A stretch of DNA of 64,000 nucleotides, from assembly GCA_040755755.1 (NCBI GenBank), contig JBFLZW010000069.1, positions 57,642 through 121,641 of the forward strand, in the 5' to 3' direction. The notes under the pieces are model-generated. The model searched no databases and had not been told where the DNA came from. It saw only the letters and a program-made list of their open reading frames with translations. Both the position numbers and the translations under genes were made by a program. Shown one piece after another: positions 1 to 7,872 of the stretch (position 1 is its first letter; every line of letters starts with the position of its first letter). The stretch is from a bacterium. Its GTDB lineage: Bacteria > SZUA-182 > DTGQ01.

Positions 1-2
1 TT

Positions 3-362
<360 letters not shown>

Positions 363-383
363 TATGATAGAGAGGTAAAAACA

Positions 384-1925
384 ATGAAAAGACAAAAACT
401 TGGAGCTTATTTCTTTCTGGCATTCTTTTTCATATGCTTGTCCATATTCATGGCAGGGACGGTTCTGGCCGCAAGCGATCCGGTCGGGACAGCAACGGGG
501 ACGGCGGCTGACCTTGGAGTTGATGCCGGGACCCTGACAGTAGGGAAACTGGCTGATTTTGTCGGCCATAATACGGTCTCCATCAATTTCATGTGGCTGC
601 TGCTGACCGGCTTTTTAGTCATGTTTATGCAGGCCGGATTCGCCCTGGTAGAGACCGGCTTTTGCCGGGCCAAGAGCGCGGCTGAAACCATGATGATGAA
701 CTTTATGGTCTATGCAGTTGGTATGACCGGCTATTGGATCTGCGGCTATGCGCTGCAAATGGGGGGTGTCGGAGGATTTGCCTCGCTGGGCGGGGGTGCT
801 GCCCTGAGCAGGGAGATTACCATCACCCTGTTTGGAAAACCCTTTGGTCTCTTTGGCGGCACGGGCTTTTTTCTGGCCGGGGCATCCTATGATGTGGCCA
901 TCTTTGCCATGTTCCTCTTTCAGATGGTATTTATGGATACAGCCGCGACCATACCCACCGGAGCCATGGCCGAGCGATGGAAGTTCTCGAACTTTTGCAT
1001 ATTCGGACTGTTCATGTCCATGCTGGTCTATCCCCTTTACGGCAACTGGGTCTGGGGCGGCGGATGGCTGGCGAAACTGGGAGAAAACTTTGGCCTTGGG
1101 CATGGGATGGTAGACTTTGCCGGCTCTTCAGTGGTTCACTGCGTAGGCGGTACGGCTGCACTTGCCGGAGCTATAGTATTAGGCCCCAGGGTTGGGAAAT
1201 ATAATAAAGATGGAACTCCCAATGCCATACCCGGACATGATATCCCCATGGCTATTCTGGGAACCTTCATCCTGGCCTTTGGCTGGTTCGGATTTAACCC
1301 CGGCAGCACTCTGGCTGGTGTGGACCTGCGGCTGGCGGTGGTAGCGGTCAATACCATGCTGGCTTCAGCAGCCGGAGCGCTCAGTGCCATGCTGTACATG
1401 TGGTACACCACCGGCAAGCCCGATCCCAGCATGTCCGCTAACGGCATGCTGGCCGGGCTGGTGGCTATCACCGCACCCTGTGCCTTTGTCAACAGTATCT
1501 CCGCCTTTATCATCGGTGCCATAGCCGGAGTGCTGGTAATTTTAAGCGTCTACTTCGTTGAGCGGGTCCTGAAGGTGGATGACCCGGTAGGAGCGGTTTC
1601 AGTCCACGGAGTCAATGGAATCTGGGGATGCCTGGCTTTGGGAATCTTTGCCGACGGTAGATATGGTGCTGGCTGGAACGGCGTGGAAGGGACCGTACGG
1701 GGTCTTCTCTATGGCGATGCCTCACAGTTCATGGCCCAGTTGATTGGCTGCCTGGTCTGCTTTGCCTTCGTCTTTGTCAGCTTCTATGCATTCTTCAAGG
1801 TCAGCGACCTTCTGGTCGGAATCAGGGTAAGCAAAGAGGCGGAAATCGAAGGTCTGGACATTCCTGAAGTCGGCATCCTTGCATATCCGGATTTTCATAC
1901 AGTAGAGTTATCTCCAGAAGCATAA
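384..1925 (+). CDS. amtB: Ammonium transporter Amt
   Basis: A 513-residue Amt/Mep/Rh channel of the inner membrane that conducts ammonium or ammonia. It has an N-terminal signal peptide (about residues 1-30, ending VLAAS) and an extra periplasmic segment before the first core helix, so it is longer than the roughly 400-residue core. The twin pore histidines are visible in SSVVHCVGGTAAL (about residue 251) and SVHGVNGIWG (about residue 412). Early-helix motifs such as QAGFALVETGFCRAK are also typical. It lies directly downstream of the PII gene and is followed by a strong hairpin. It is probably induced by nitrogen limitation, an inference because the promoter lies outside the window. Confidence 0.96.
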   Translation: MKRQKLGAYFFLAFFFICLSIFMAGTVLAASDPVGTATGTAADLGVDAGTLTVGKLADFVGHNTVSINFMWLLLTGFLVMFMQAGFALVETGFCRAKSAAETMMMNFMVYAVGMTGYWICGYALQMGGVGGFASLGGGAALSREITITLFGKPFGLFGGTGFFLAGASYDVAIFAMFLFQMVFMDTAATIPTGAMAERWKFSNFCIFGLFMSMLVYPLYGNWVWGGGWLAKLGENFGLGHGMVDFAGSSVVHCVGGTAALAGAIVLGPRVGKYNKDGTPNAIPGHDIPMAILGTFILAFGWFGFNPGSTLAGVDLRLAVVAVNTMLASAAGALSAMLYMWYTTGKPDPSMSANGMLAGLVAITAPCAFVNSISAFIIGAIAGVLVILSVYFVERVLKVDDPVGAVSVHGVNGIWGCLALGIFADGRYGAGWNGVEGTVRGLLYGDASQFMAQLIGCLVCFAFVFVSFYAFFKVSDLLVGIRVSKEAEIEGLDIPEVGILAYPDFHTVELSPEA

Positions 1926-1980
1926 AATATTCATGGTCCTGTAAACAGGTAATAAACCTGAGATAGACGATAAACCTGGG

Positions 1981-2019
1981 AAAGTCCCCTGAAAGAGCGA
2001 AATCCTTTCAGGGGACTTT
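1981..2019 (+). terminator. Hairpin after amtB
   Basis: A perfect 15-base stem (1981-1995 with 2005-2019) with a 9-base loop, 56 bases after the amtB stop. No long T tract follows, so it may end transcription inefficiently or protect the 3' end of the glnK-amtB message. Confidence 0.7.
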
Positions 2020-2042
2020 CTGAATTCGAGAGGAGGATTAAA

Positions 2043-2237
2043 ATGGAATTCTTTAAACCGGTGCTGATGAGTATGTTGTGCGGACTCTTGGTTTGCTCGA
2101 TTCTGATTGTGTGTTTCGCTGCTCCTGCCGGGTCCGTGATTATGGGGGGATTCAGTGTCGTTGTCCTCTCAATGGGAAGGGCAATCTACGACCATTTCAG
2201 AAATCGTATAAGACAGAGAATGAAGCCATTCTTATAG
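2043..2237 (+). CDS. Small membrane protein, unknown
   Basis: A 64-residue ORF with two hydrophobic stretches (about residues 6-28 and 30-46) and a basic C-terminus (RNRIRQRMKPFL), which predicts a small inner-membrane protein with a cytoplasmic basic tail. A good Shine-Dalgarno (GAGGAGG, 2031-2037) precedes the ATG. It sits just after the hairpin that follows amtB and could be read through from it or have its own promoter. No family is recognised. Length and composition alone do not prove expression. Confidence 0.5.
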   Translation: MEFFKPVLMSMLCGLLVCSILIVCFAAPAGSVIMGGFSVVVLSMGRAIYDHFRNRIRQRMKPFL

Positions 2238-2278
2238 GATGGCTCGTTATCTGTTACTTACAGGAATAGGGAGTAAAA

Positions 2279-2413
2279 TTACTTTACAAATTCAGCTAGT
2301 TGCATATCAATTTTGATAAGATTATTTACTACTGTTGATAAGTCTGAATTTTTCTTTTCAGCTTTGTAGAACTTGCCCCGTTCACCTTCTGAAAAATCAT
2401 GCACTTTCTTCAT
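2279..2413 (-). pseudogene. Possible shortened antitoxin-like small protein
   Basis: A 44-residue ORF starting MKKVHDFSEGERGKFYK and ending STVVNNLIKIDMQLAEFVK. Both ends resemble small antitoxin-like proteins whose N-terminus reads (D)FSxxxRGKFY and whose C-terminus carries a helix with VVNxxL and a short LAE tail. The middle part (about 20-25 residues in the relatives I recall) is missing, which suggests an internal deletion. AGGGGAG lies about 10 bases upstream of the ATG. No adjacent toxin gene is present. The family assignment is from memory; it could be an unrelated small ORF. Confidence 0.35.
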
Positions 2414-2429
2414 CAGCTTATTACTCCCC

Positions 2430-3563
2430 TCAATATCGTTCGCTCCTGAATACATAAATCCCAAAAGCAGTATTTACGATCAGGAGCAGGCCGGAGATGA
2501 TAAAGGGATAGTGCAGACCTGCCGTATATCCGATCGGAGAAAAAACCAGGGATCCCACCATATGCCCCAGGGTCATTACAGCAAGGAGAATGCCGGAGCT
2601 TCCGCCGATGTTTTCCTTCTCGAACAGCCTGGAGATAAAGACAAAAATCAGGGCGGCCAGAAAACCATCCCCAAGCTCATGAACGACCCGGAAGAAAAAG
2701 GAAACAGATACACTGCTCTGGACCATAAGCACATGACCGATGCCGGAGAGGAGCATGGCGAAAAGAAAAATCCGCTCATTCATCCGGCGGTTATATTTCA
2801 GACAACATAGGGTAAATGAAGCAAAGGAAAGAATAAAGAGAGGCAGGGCAATATAGAGAGCAAGCTGCAGGTTGTTGAGGTGAAAGGTCTCCCGTAAGAA
2901 AGGGCTGTAGACCGTACTTTCCGCACCCCAGTGAAGTGTGAGAATAAAAATCAGGAGCGAAAAAAGGATGGTCTTTTTGTTGAGGAGACTCAGCTTGTAT
3001 TTCCTGATGGGAATGAGATTGAACCTCCCTTCGGGAAGATTCAGCACTCCAAGCAGCACTGCAACAAGATAAGCGGCATAGACCATGAACAGCGTATGAA
3101 AGTCAGTGTAGAAGGTAAATACCCCCCCAAGCAAAACCCCAACCGCAGCGCCCATTGACAGCCAGAAATTCATCAGCCCGTACTTTCTGTTCAGATCCAT
3201 ATCTGTCTCATCTTTATAGTAGAGGCTGTTACAGGACATATCCAGGGCATTATTGGCAACTCCCAGGAGCAGGAAAAGGATCGCCATCAGGATAAAATTT
3301 CTGATGCTGCCCATGAGGAGAAAGAGAATGACCAGGACCACCAGTGCCCCGTGAATCATCCCCCTGATGGAGAGACGGTCGTTGATCCATCCGGTTGGGA
3401 AGGAAAAAAGCAGAGGTGCAAAGGCATAGAGCGAAGTAATCACCCCGATTTGCCACCCCGTGAATCCGATTTGCAGGAAATAAAGGGGGACCAGAAAGAA
3501 TATCGTATTGATGGTCAGTTTCCTGCTGAAATTAATGAAATGGATCTGTCGCAGTGAGGCCAT
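2430..3563 (-). CDS. MFS transporter
   Basis: A 377-residue integral membrane protein with about 12 predicted membrane segments, fitting a major facilitator superfamily permease. The first loop contains the family-like pattern GWINDRLSIRGMI (loop 2-3, G-x-x-x-D-R). The N-terminus has a short cytoplasmic part before helix 1 (TIFFLVPLYFLQIGFT). The ATG at 3563 is preferred to a TTG at 3575, though neither has a clear ribosome site. The substrate cannot be inferred. The gene is transcribed alone, away from the ammonium genes and convergent with them. Confidence 0.85.
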   Translation of the reverse strand: MASLRQIHFINFSRKLTINTIFFLVPLYFLQIGFTGWQIGVITSLYAFAPLLFSFPTGWINDRLSIRGMIHGALVVLVILFLLMGSIRNFILMAILFLLLGVANNALDMSCNSLYYKDETDMDLNRKYGLMNFWLSMGAAVGVLLGGVFTFYTDFHTLFMVYAAYLVAVLLGVLNLPEGRFNLIPIRKYKLSLLNKKTILFSLLIFILTLHWGAESTVYSPFLRETFHLNNLQLALYIALPLFILSFASFTLCCLKYNRRMNERIFLFAMLLSGIGHVLMVQSSVSVSFFFRVVHELGDGFLAALIFVFISRLFEKENIGGSSGILLAVMTLGHMVGSLVFSPIGYTAGLHYPFIISGLLLIVNTAFGIYVFRSERY

Positions 3564-3665
3564 AATAGCGCTCAATATTAGAAGCTTTGCAAGTGGATTG
3601 TCAAGTGAAAATTCTCACTCATCGCTTCTTCATCCTGGAGTGAAGACGGGAATGGGGAGCGCATG

Positions 3666-3693
3666 GTGGGTGGGGCTTTTTCGCCCCACCCAC
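3666..3693. terminator. GC-rich hairpin, likely terminator
   Basis: A perfect 11-base stem (3666-3676 with 3683-3693) around TTTTTC. On the plus strand it is followed by TTTATT. It lies downstream of the minus-strand secreted protein gene that ends at 3800 and upstream of the MFS gene start, so it probably separates these units. Confidence 0.55.
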
Positions 3694-3799
3694 TTTATTA
3701 ACGCTGCGCTTCAACTGGACATTGATTTACTACCTTGCCCTTGCCGGTTGTAGTCTATCTGCAGATCCTGACCCCCGGCATATTGAGGGCGCATCGTAC

Positions 3800-4453
3800 T
3801 CAGATAACCGCCGTGCCCAGAATCGCCGCCGGACCAAGCAGGGTCGAGGCTGCGGGGGGCAGGGCCGGTATCGTCGAAGGTAAGGTTGTTGCCCCCAGGG
3901 CCAGCAAAAGAGCCGTAGAGATGGGCAAAGGAGAGGGCGGTGCATACGAGGGATATGCTGCCAGATAGGTTGGATTGGCAATAGGAACGGTAGTCTGTAT
4001 CCAGGTAGCCGGGGTTGGCAGCAGGGCGGCATATCCGCTCGGCAGGGAAATCGGCACTGGTGCCCCGGTGGTCGGATCGACCAGATAGCTTGGCGGCCAG
4101 GGATTTATGCCATAGAGAGGATCGTAGAAAAGCATACCTGACGGCGTATTATACAAAAGCCAGGGGTTTGGCCAGGCCGGATCCCAGGTCAAGCCGGGCT
4201 GAGAAGGCAATACCGTGGTCCTGGCCAGATTGCTGACAATCGGGGTGGGCATACCGGTTACCGGATCGACCGGTGACAAGGCAGGCGACCAGAGCGGCCA
4301 CAGAGTATTATAGGGTGGAAGTGCCTGCCAGTTCTGAGCCCGGACAGATGAAAAATTAATCAGGGAAAACCCGACTACGATCAGAATGAAAAACAAACCC
4401 TTTATCTGAGCTATTGGAGTTATCGGAGCATATATGCGGTGCCTGGTGTTCAT
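3800..4453 (-). CDS. Secreted Trp/Pro-rich protein, LWPLWSP family (copy 1)
   Basis: A 217-residue exported protein with a signal peptide (hydrophobic FFILIVVGFSLINF, cleavage expected after SSVRA so the mature chain starts QNWQALPPYN). The first 130 mature residues match five tandem paralogues at 17.9-21.0 kb: PPYNTLWPLWSPALSP, a TTVLPSQP segment, WDP, LLYNTPSG, FYDPLYGINPWPPSY, DPTTGAPVPI, then LLPTP. The last 45 residues differ and are Ala/Pro/Leu-rich, resembling the second secreted family here, so this copy may be a chimera of the two. The mature chain is nearly free of charge and cysteine. No known domain is recognised. RBS AAAGGAG is clear. Function unknown; a cell-surface or matrix role is inference. 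Confidence 0.8.
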   Translation of the reverse strand: MNTRHRIYAPITPIAQIKGLFFILIVVGFSLINFSSVRAQNWQALPPYNTLWPLWSPALSPVDPVTGMPTPIVSNLARTTVLPSQPGLTWDPAWPNPWLLYNTPSGMLFYDPLYGINPWPPSYLVDPTTGAPVPISLPSGYAALLPTPATWIQTTVPIANPTYLAAYPSYAPPSPLPISTALLLALGATTLPSTIPALPPAASTLLGPAAILGTAVI

Positions 4454-4512
4454 GGTTATTTTCTCCTTTGGCTGTACTGAGGCCAGGTATCAGTGCCAAG
4501 TAGGTCTGGTTG

Positions 4513-5058
4513 CTATAAGAGCAAAAAAGAAAGCAGGGTATACGGTGATGTTCCCGCCAGAACCAGCGAGGTCAAAGCGCCATAGACAGAAGTGGTTGCC
4601 AGAGGCAAAACAGGTGCCGGAGCTGTTGCCGGAATCAGGGAGGTAAGCGTCAGCCCGGCTGGTGTGGTCGCAGGGGGAACAACAGTAGCAGCCGGTGCGG
4701 CTGCCGTAACGATGGGCGTGGCAGTAGTAACCACAGCCGCAGTTCTTGACAGGAAAAATGGCGATGGAACGGCCAGCAGGGGAAGAGGGGAAATCAGGGG
4801 CGGAGCCGGCAATACCGGCAGCGGAGGAGGAGGGAGTGTCGGCAGCAGAGGAACGCCTGATGACAAGGGAGTAGAGAAAAACGCAGGTACAAGGGAGACC
4901 TGAGCCTCGGCAGGGAGAGATATTATGGCCGGATTGCTCACGAGCAGGGTGAACAGAATAAATACCGTGAAGCGCAGGGGATACTTTGTCCCTAGTCGGG
5001 GTTTCATAATTGACTTCTGAGGTGATTTCATGGTTGTTGTCATAGGTGATTGTATCAT
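4513..5058 (-). CDS. Secreted Ala/Pro/Thr-rich protein
   Basis: A 181-residue exported low-complexity protein. After a long basic N-region comes a hydrophobic stretch (LRFTVFILFTLLVSNPAIISL) and a likely cleavage site at PAEA before QVSLVPAF. The mature part is dominated by Pro, Ala, Thr, Val and Leu (for example LPPPPLPVLPAPPLISPLP) with almost no charged residues. Composition and layout are like the proteins at 21884-23167, although direct alignment is weak. The ATG at 5058 is chosen because GAGGAAGG precedes it; an upstream ATG at 5073 has a poorer site. It lies 59 bases upstream of the copy 1 LWPLWSP gene and is probably co-transcribed. Function unknown. Confidence 0.7.
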   Translation of the reverse strand: MIQSPMTTTMKSPQKSIMKPRLGTKYPLRFTVFILFTLLVSNPAIISLPAEAQVSLVPAFFSTPLSSGVPLLPTLPPPPLPVLPAPPLISPLPLLAVPSPFFLSRTAAVVTTATPIVTAAAPAATVVPPATTPAGLTLTSLIPATAPAPVLPLATTSVYGALTSLVLAGTSPYTLLSFLLL

Positions 5059-5241
5059 TTTAACCTTCCTCATAACCTTTGATAATTGTTTAATTTTGCA
5101 GGGTCCGGCATTGCCTGATAGTATTACTATTTTATAGTATATATCTTTAAGGTGCGAGTTATCAAATTTTTTTAATACCATCCATCTCCACCGATAATAC
5201 GCCAAAGTCCAAAGTTCAGGGGCAAAACAGCTTTACCCCTC

Positions 5242-5270
5242 TTGACAGACAGATTGTAATGTATTATCTT
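5242..5270 (+). promoter_or_regulatory. Predicted sigma-70 promoter for vapBC
   Basis: TTGACA (5242-5247), 17-base spacer, TATCTT (5265-5270), about 50 bases before the antitoxin ATG. The -35 matches the consensus fully and the -10 matches 4 of 6. VapBC operons are normally autorepressed at such sites. Confidence 0.4.
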
Positions 5271-5318
5271 TCTTTACTAGGTAATTTTATATATTGTTTA
5301 GCAAAAGGAGAATATACC

Positions 5319-5564
5319 ATGCGGACAAAGGTATCTTCCAAAGCACAGGTTTCCATCCCTGCGCCTATTCGCAAGGAATTCAATATCCGGCCAAATTCAC
5401 AACTGGAGTGGATTGCCGAAGACGGACTCATCACCGTTGTTCCTGTACCGGAAGATCCGGTAGCTTCATTCAGGGGACGCGGCAAAGGCCATTATTCAAC
5501 CTCTCAACTTGTCCTTGAAAGGCAAAAGGAGCGGGAGGAAGAAGATGGTAGAGACAGCAGGTAA
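5319..5564 (+). CDS. vapB: AbrB/SpoVT-fold antitoxin (VapB-like)
   Basis: An 81-residue protein with a swapped-hairpin AbrB DNA-binding domain at the N-terminus (MRTKVSSKAQVSIPAPIRKEF, residues 1-21, then LEWIAEDGLITVVPV). The charged C-terminal tail (about residues 50-81) would wrap around the toxin. It should bind the VapC toxin and repress its own operon. The ATG at 5319 follows AAAGGAG; an upstream in-frame start at 5259 lacks support. Its 3' end overlaps the toxin gene by 20 bases, which couples their translation. Confidence 0.85.
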   Translation: MRTKVSSKAQVSIPAPIRKEFNIRPNSQLEWIAEDGLITVVPVPEDPVASFRGRGKGHYSTSQLVLERQKEREEEDGRDSR

Positions 5565-5994
5565 TATTTTTGCCCTGGACACCTCTGCCCTTTTAACCTT
5601 GTGGAATGATGAGCCTGGTGCTGATGAGGTCGAACGGATCCTCAATGATAAACACAAAAGCGTGATTGTTTCGTTCATGTCATATATGGAATGTTATTAT
5701 CGGGTTTGGAAAAGCCGTGGCCGGGAGCGAGGCAGGGAGATTTACACTTACCTGTTCACCTTGCCTATGGAACGGATCAACCTTACCGAAGAGATACTTC
5801 AGTCGGCAGCAGAGATAAAAGCATCTTATGCCCTTTCAGTAGCCGATAGCTGGATCATTGCAACCGCCAGGCTGCATGGCGCTATTCTTGTTCATAAAGA
5901 CCCGGAGTTTTTGCAGGTCGAGCCAGCCGTAAAAATGCTCAGTTTGCCCTTCAAACAAGGGGAAAGCCGGGAACCAGAGCTTGATGCGGGATGA
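5545..5994 (+). CDS. vapC: PIN-domain toxin (VapC-like ribonuclease)
   Basis: A 149-residue PIN-domain protein, typical VapC length. Acidic metal-binding residues are visible: the first Asp in FALDTSALL (about residue 10), Glu in MSYMECYYR (about residue 47), and Asp in LSVADSWIIATA (about residue 105). VapC toxins cut tRNA or rRNA when freed from the antitoxin. The ATG at 5545 is preferred because GGGAGG lies at 5533-5538 and the reading frame starts just before the beta strand with the first Asp. All catalytic positions look intact, so the pair is probably functional. Confidence 0.9.
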   Translation: MVETAGNIFALDTSALLTLWNDEPGADEVERILNDKHKSVIVSFMSYMECYYRVWKSRGRERGREIYTYLFTLPMERINLTEEILQSAAEIKASYALSVADSWIIATARLHGAILVHKDPEFLQVEPAVKMLSLPFKQGESREPELDAG

Positions 5995-6051
5995 TTGACA
6001 AACTCCCTGGTTCCTGTGAAAGAATCTGGCTGGTAAGAGGATAGCGGAAGA

Positions 6052-6080
6052 GGGGCGGCCCCTTCCGTCACCGCCCCCTT
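6052..6080 (+). terminator. Terminator-like hairpin after vapBC
   Basis: A 7-base GC-only stem (GGGGCGG 6052-6058 with CCGCCCC 6071-6077) followed by CCTTAT, 58 bases beyond the vapC stop. Confidence 0.45.
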
Positions 6081-6133
6081 ATATTGTCAGCGGAGATGAT
6101 TTTTCGTAACTACCTACCAAACCTTAAAACTTG

Positions 6134-6183
6134 TTCCGAGCAAAGCGAAGGATATTCCCTTCGCTCCTTTCAGTCACTCGGAA
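6134..6183. repeat. Nested palindromic repeat
   Basis: Two nested stems (TTCCGAG 6134-6140 with CTCGGAA 6177-6183; AGCGAAGG 6144-6151 with CCTTCGCT 6158-6165) downstream of the HEAT lipoprotein gene. It resembles short dispersed palindromes that contain TCACTCGGAATGACA in many environmental genomes. It could also serve as the 3' hairpin of the minus-strand gene. Confidence 0.5.
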
Positions 6184-6224
6184 TGACAAAGACTGATCAG
6201 TTACGATGGTTCAGGGGTTGTTGT

Positions 6225-7436
6225 CTATTCCGGCTCTTCTGTTTTTTGCAGAGAAATTTCTTCCTGACCGGATTGATTGGCTGGCTGGTTGGCCTTGAGT
6301 CTCTCAATTGCTTCTTTGACTGAGCTTATGACCATCTCATCCTGTTCTTTCTTCAGGCACTTTTCTAAAGCCGGAATGGCGGCAGCATCATTGATATTTC
6401 CCAAAGCCAATGCTGCCCGCAGCCGGATGCCGGATCTGCTATCCTCTAATGCCTTGACTAAAGCGGGGATTGCACGGAGATCATTCATCTGACCCAGGGA
6501 TAAGATAGCTTCCTGCTGGTTACTTTGGGGGGTGCAGGTGGAACAGTCTAACAGCGCCAATAACGCAGGAACGGTTTCCTGATCATAAACCCGGCCCAGG
6601 GCATTGATCGCTTCCCATTGTGTCCAGGATGAGCTGTTTTTTAAGCCTTCCTTGAGGATAGGTACAGCTTCTTTCCGGTCAAAGTTGCTCAGGGCCACCG
6701 CCGCATTCCACTTGATTCGTTCATCGGGATCTTCAAGAGCCTTGAGCAGGGGAGGCAGGATATCCTCTTCCGGCATACTGGCAAGAGCCCAGATAGAGCG
6801 CCATCGAACGTGACTATTGGTGGCTTTTAATGATTGCTCCACCAAATAGGGAGCAGCCTTGGCATCCGCGATATACCCCATGATGTTTACCGCTTCCCAG
6901 CAGGGAGTAAAATCAGTGGTGGTTTCCAGAATCCTGGCCAAAGCCGGAATAGCCGCACTTCCCGCTTGAATCAGAGAGTCTCTGGCCTGATCTCTGGCCG
7001 CTTTGTTCCCGCTGCTGAGTTGTTGAATCCAGGTTTGAATATCTCCTTCGATTGAGCCAGGTTCAGACGTTCCCAATCTTGTATGGGAGCCTTCAGTATC
7101 GAGGGGAGAGCCTCCACTACTCTCCTTGAGAGGAGAGCCTTCACTATTCTCTTCCCCCTTGAGGAGGGAGCCTTCCTTACACTCCTCCCCCTTGAGGGGG
7201 GAGGCTGGGTGGGGGTGAGGGTTATTTTCACCCTCCTCATTGAGAGAGGGGAAATGGGGAACATCTGTTTCGGGTTTAGTCGCCTGGACCTTCTCAGGAT
7301 TGGCAGTCAGGTTGATTTTAGCGGTTTCGGGCTTGTCCGGTTTGGTGGCGCGGCTGCTTAGAGTACAACCGTTTACTATTATGCTGATGAATAAGATTGT
7401 GCCAATGCTCATCAAGGTGGTTCTTTTTTTATTCAT
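6225..7436 (-). CDS. HEAT-repeat lipoprotein with inserted repeat-derived segment
   Basis: A 403-residue lipoprotein. The signal peptide ends in a lipobox-like IIVNGC (Cys about residue 24). Residues about 145-385 hold five to six HEAT/PBS-lyase-type repeats (for example AIPALVKALEDSRSGIRLR and PPLLKALEDPDERIKWNAA), which form an alpha-helical scaffold for protein binding. Between them lies a 68-residue linker (about residues 57-124) encoded by a dispersed DNA repeat at 7064-7267, whose length (204 bases) keeps the frame open. It should be anchored in the outer or inner membrane facing the periplasm. No partner is evident; the neighbours on the same strand are also exported proteins. Confidence 0.85.
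   Translation of the reverse strand: MNKKRTTLMSIGTILFISIIVNGCTLSSRATKPDKPETAKINLTANPEKVQATKPETDVPHFPSLNEEGENNPHPHPASPLKGEECKEGSLLKGEENSEGSPLKESSGGSPLDTEGSHTRLGTSEPGSIEGDIQTWIQQLSSGNKAARDQARDSLIQAGSAAIPALARILETTTDFTPCWEAVNIMGYIADAKAAPYLVEQSLKATNSHVRWRSIWALASMPEEDILPPLLKALEDPDERIKWNAAVALSNFDRKEAVPILKEGLKNSSSWTQWEAINALGRVYDQETVPALLALLDCSTCTPQSNQQEAILSLGQMNDLRAIPALVKALEDSRSGIRLRAALALGNINDAAAIPALEKCLKKEQDEMVISSVKEAIERLKANQPANQSGQEEISLQKTEEPE
7064..7267. repeat. MITE-like repeat inserted in-frame in a gene
   Basis: The ends (CAGACGTTCCCAATCTTGTA at left, ATGGGGAACATCTG at right) and the core CCCCTTGAGGGGGGAGG plus CTGGGTGGGGGTG match the intergenic element at 57858-57981. This copy is longer (204 against 124 bases) because the left half contains several degenerate tandem units of about 30-38 bases built on GAGAGCCTTCACTAC-like and CCTTGAGGAGG-like motifs. 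The left terminal repeat has mutated. It lies wholly within the HEAT lipoprotein gene. Confidence 0.8.
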
Positions 7437-7788
7437 AATATTTTTCCCCTTCTCATCTTTGTGGTTATGCCTTTTAGGGATATATTTTCCCGGTGATGCT
7501 CGCTTTGTTGAGGTTACAAATTGGATTATGAAGAGTTGATGTGCTTGCCGGAGAGATTATCCAGGCTGTATTAAAGTCAGCAAGCAGATGTCTGTGATTC
7601 TTCGCCTATTCCATCAGGCTGCTGATTCAGCCTGTTTTATTGTGAAGATGCTCATGAATTTTGGATTACCTGAAACTTCCCTGAAAAAGACCTGGAAGGC
7701 TCTCATATACCCGCGCCGCGTTATTCTTCAGGGTTACTCTTGTCCTCTATTAGTGAATAGATAAACCAGCAGATAAAAAAATAATCAA
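7437..7788. other. Gene-free stretch before HEAT lipoprotein gene
   Basis: About 350 bases with no convincing ORF. It holds the upstream region of the minus-strand HEAT lipoprotein (a weak GAAGGGG ribosome site near 7450) and the T-rich tail of the terminator of the next upstream gene. No further structure seen. Confidence 0.5.
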
Positions 7789-7835
7789 GGGTTAAGCAGG
7801 GTCGGGACTTCCTTCCCGATTCCTCTGCTTAACCC
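7771..7835 (-). terminator. Rho-independent terminator of the 7873-9195 gene
   Basis: On the minus strand an 11-base stem (7825-7835 with 7789-7799) encloses a second stem (7814-7820 with 7801-7807, one G-U pair), followed by TTGATTATTTTTTT. It lies 38 bases after the stop of the secreted coiled-coil gene. Confidence 0.8.
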
Positions 7836-7872
7836 TCAAAAATTTTAATTCACCTGACTAATAAGCTCCTTA

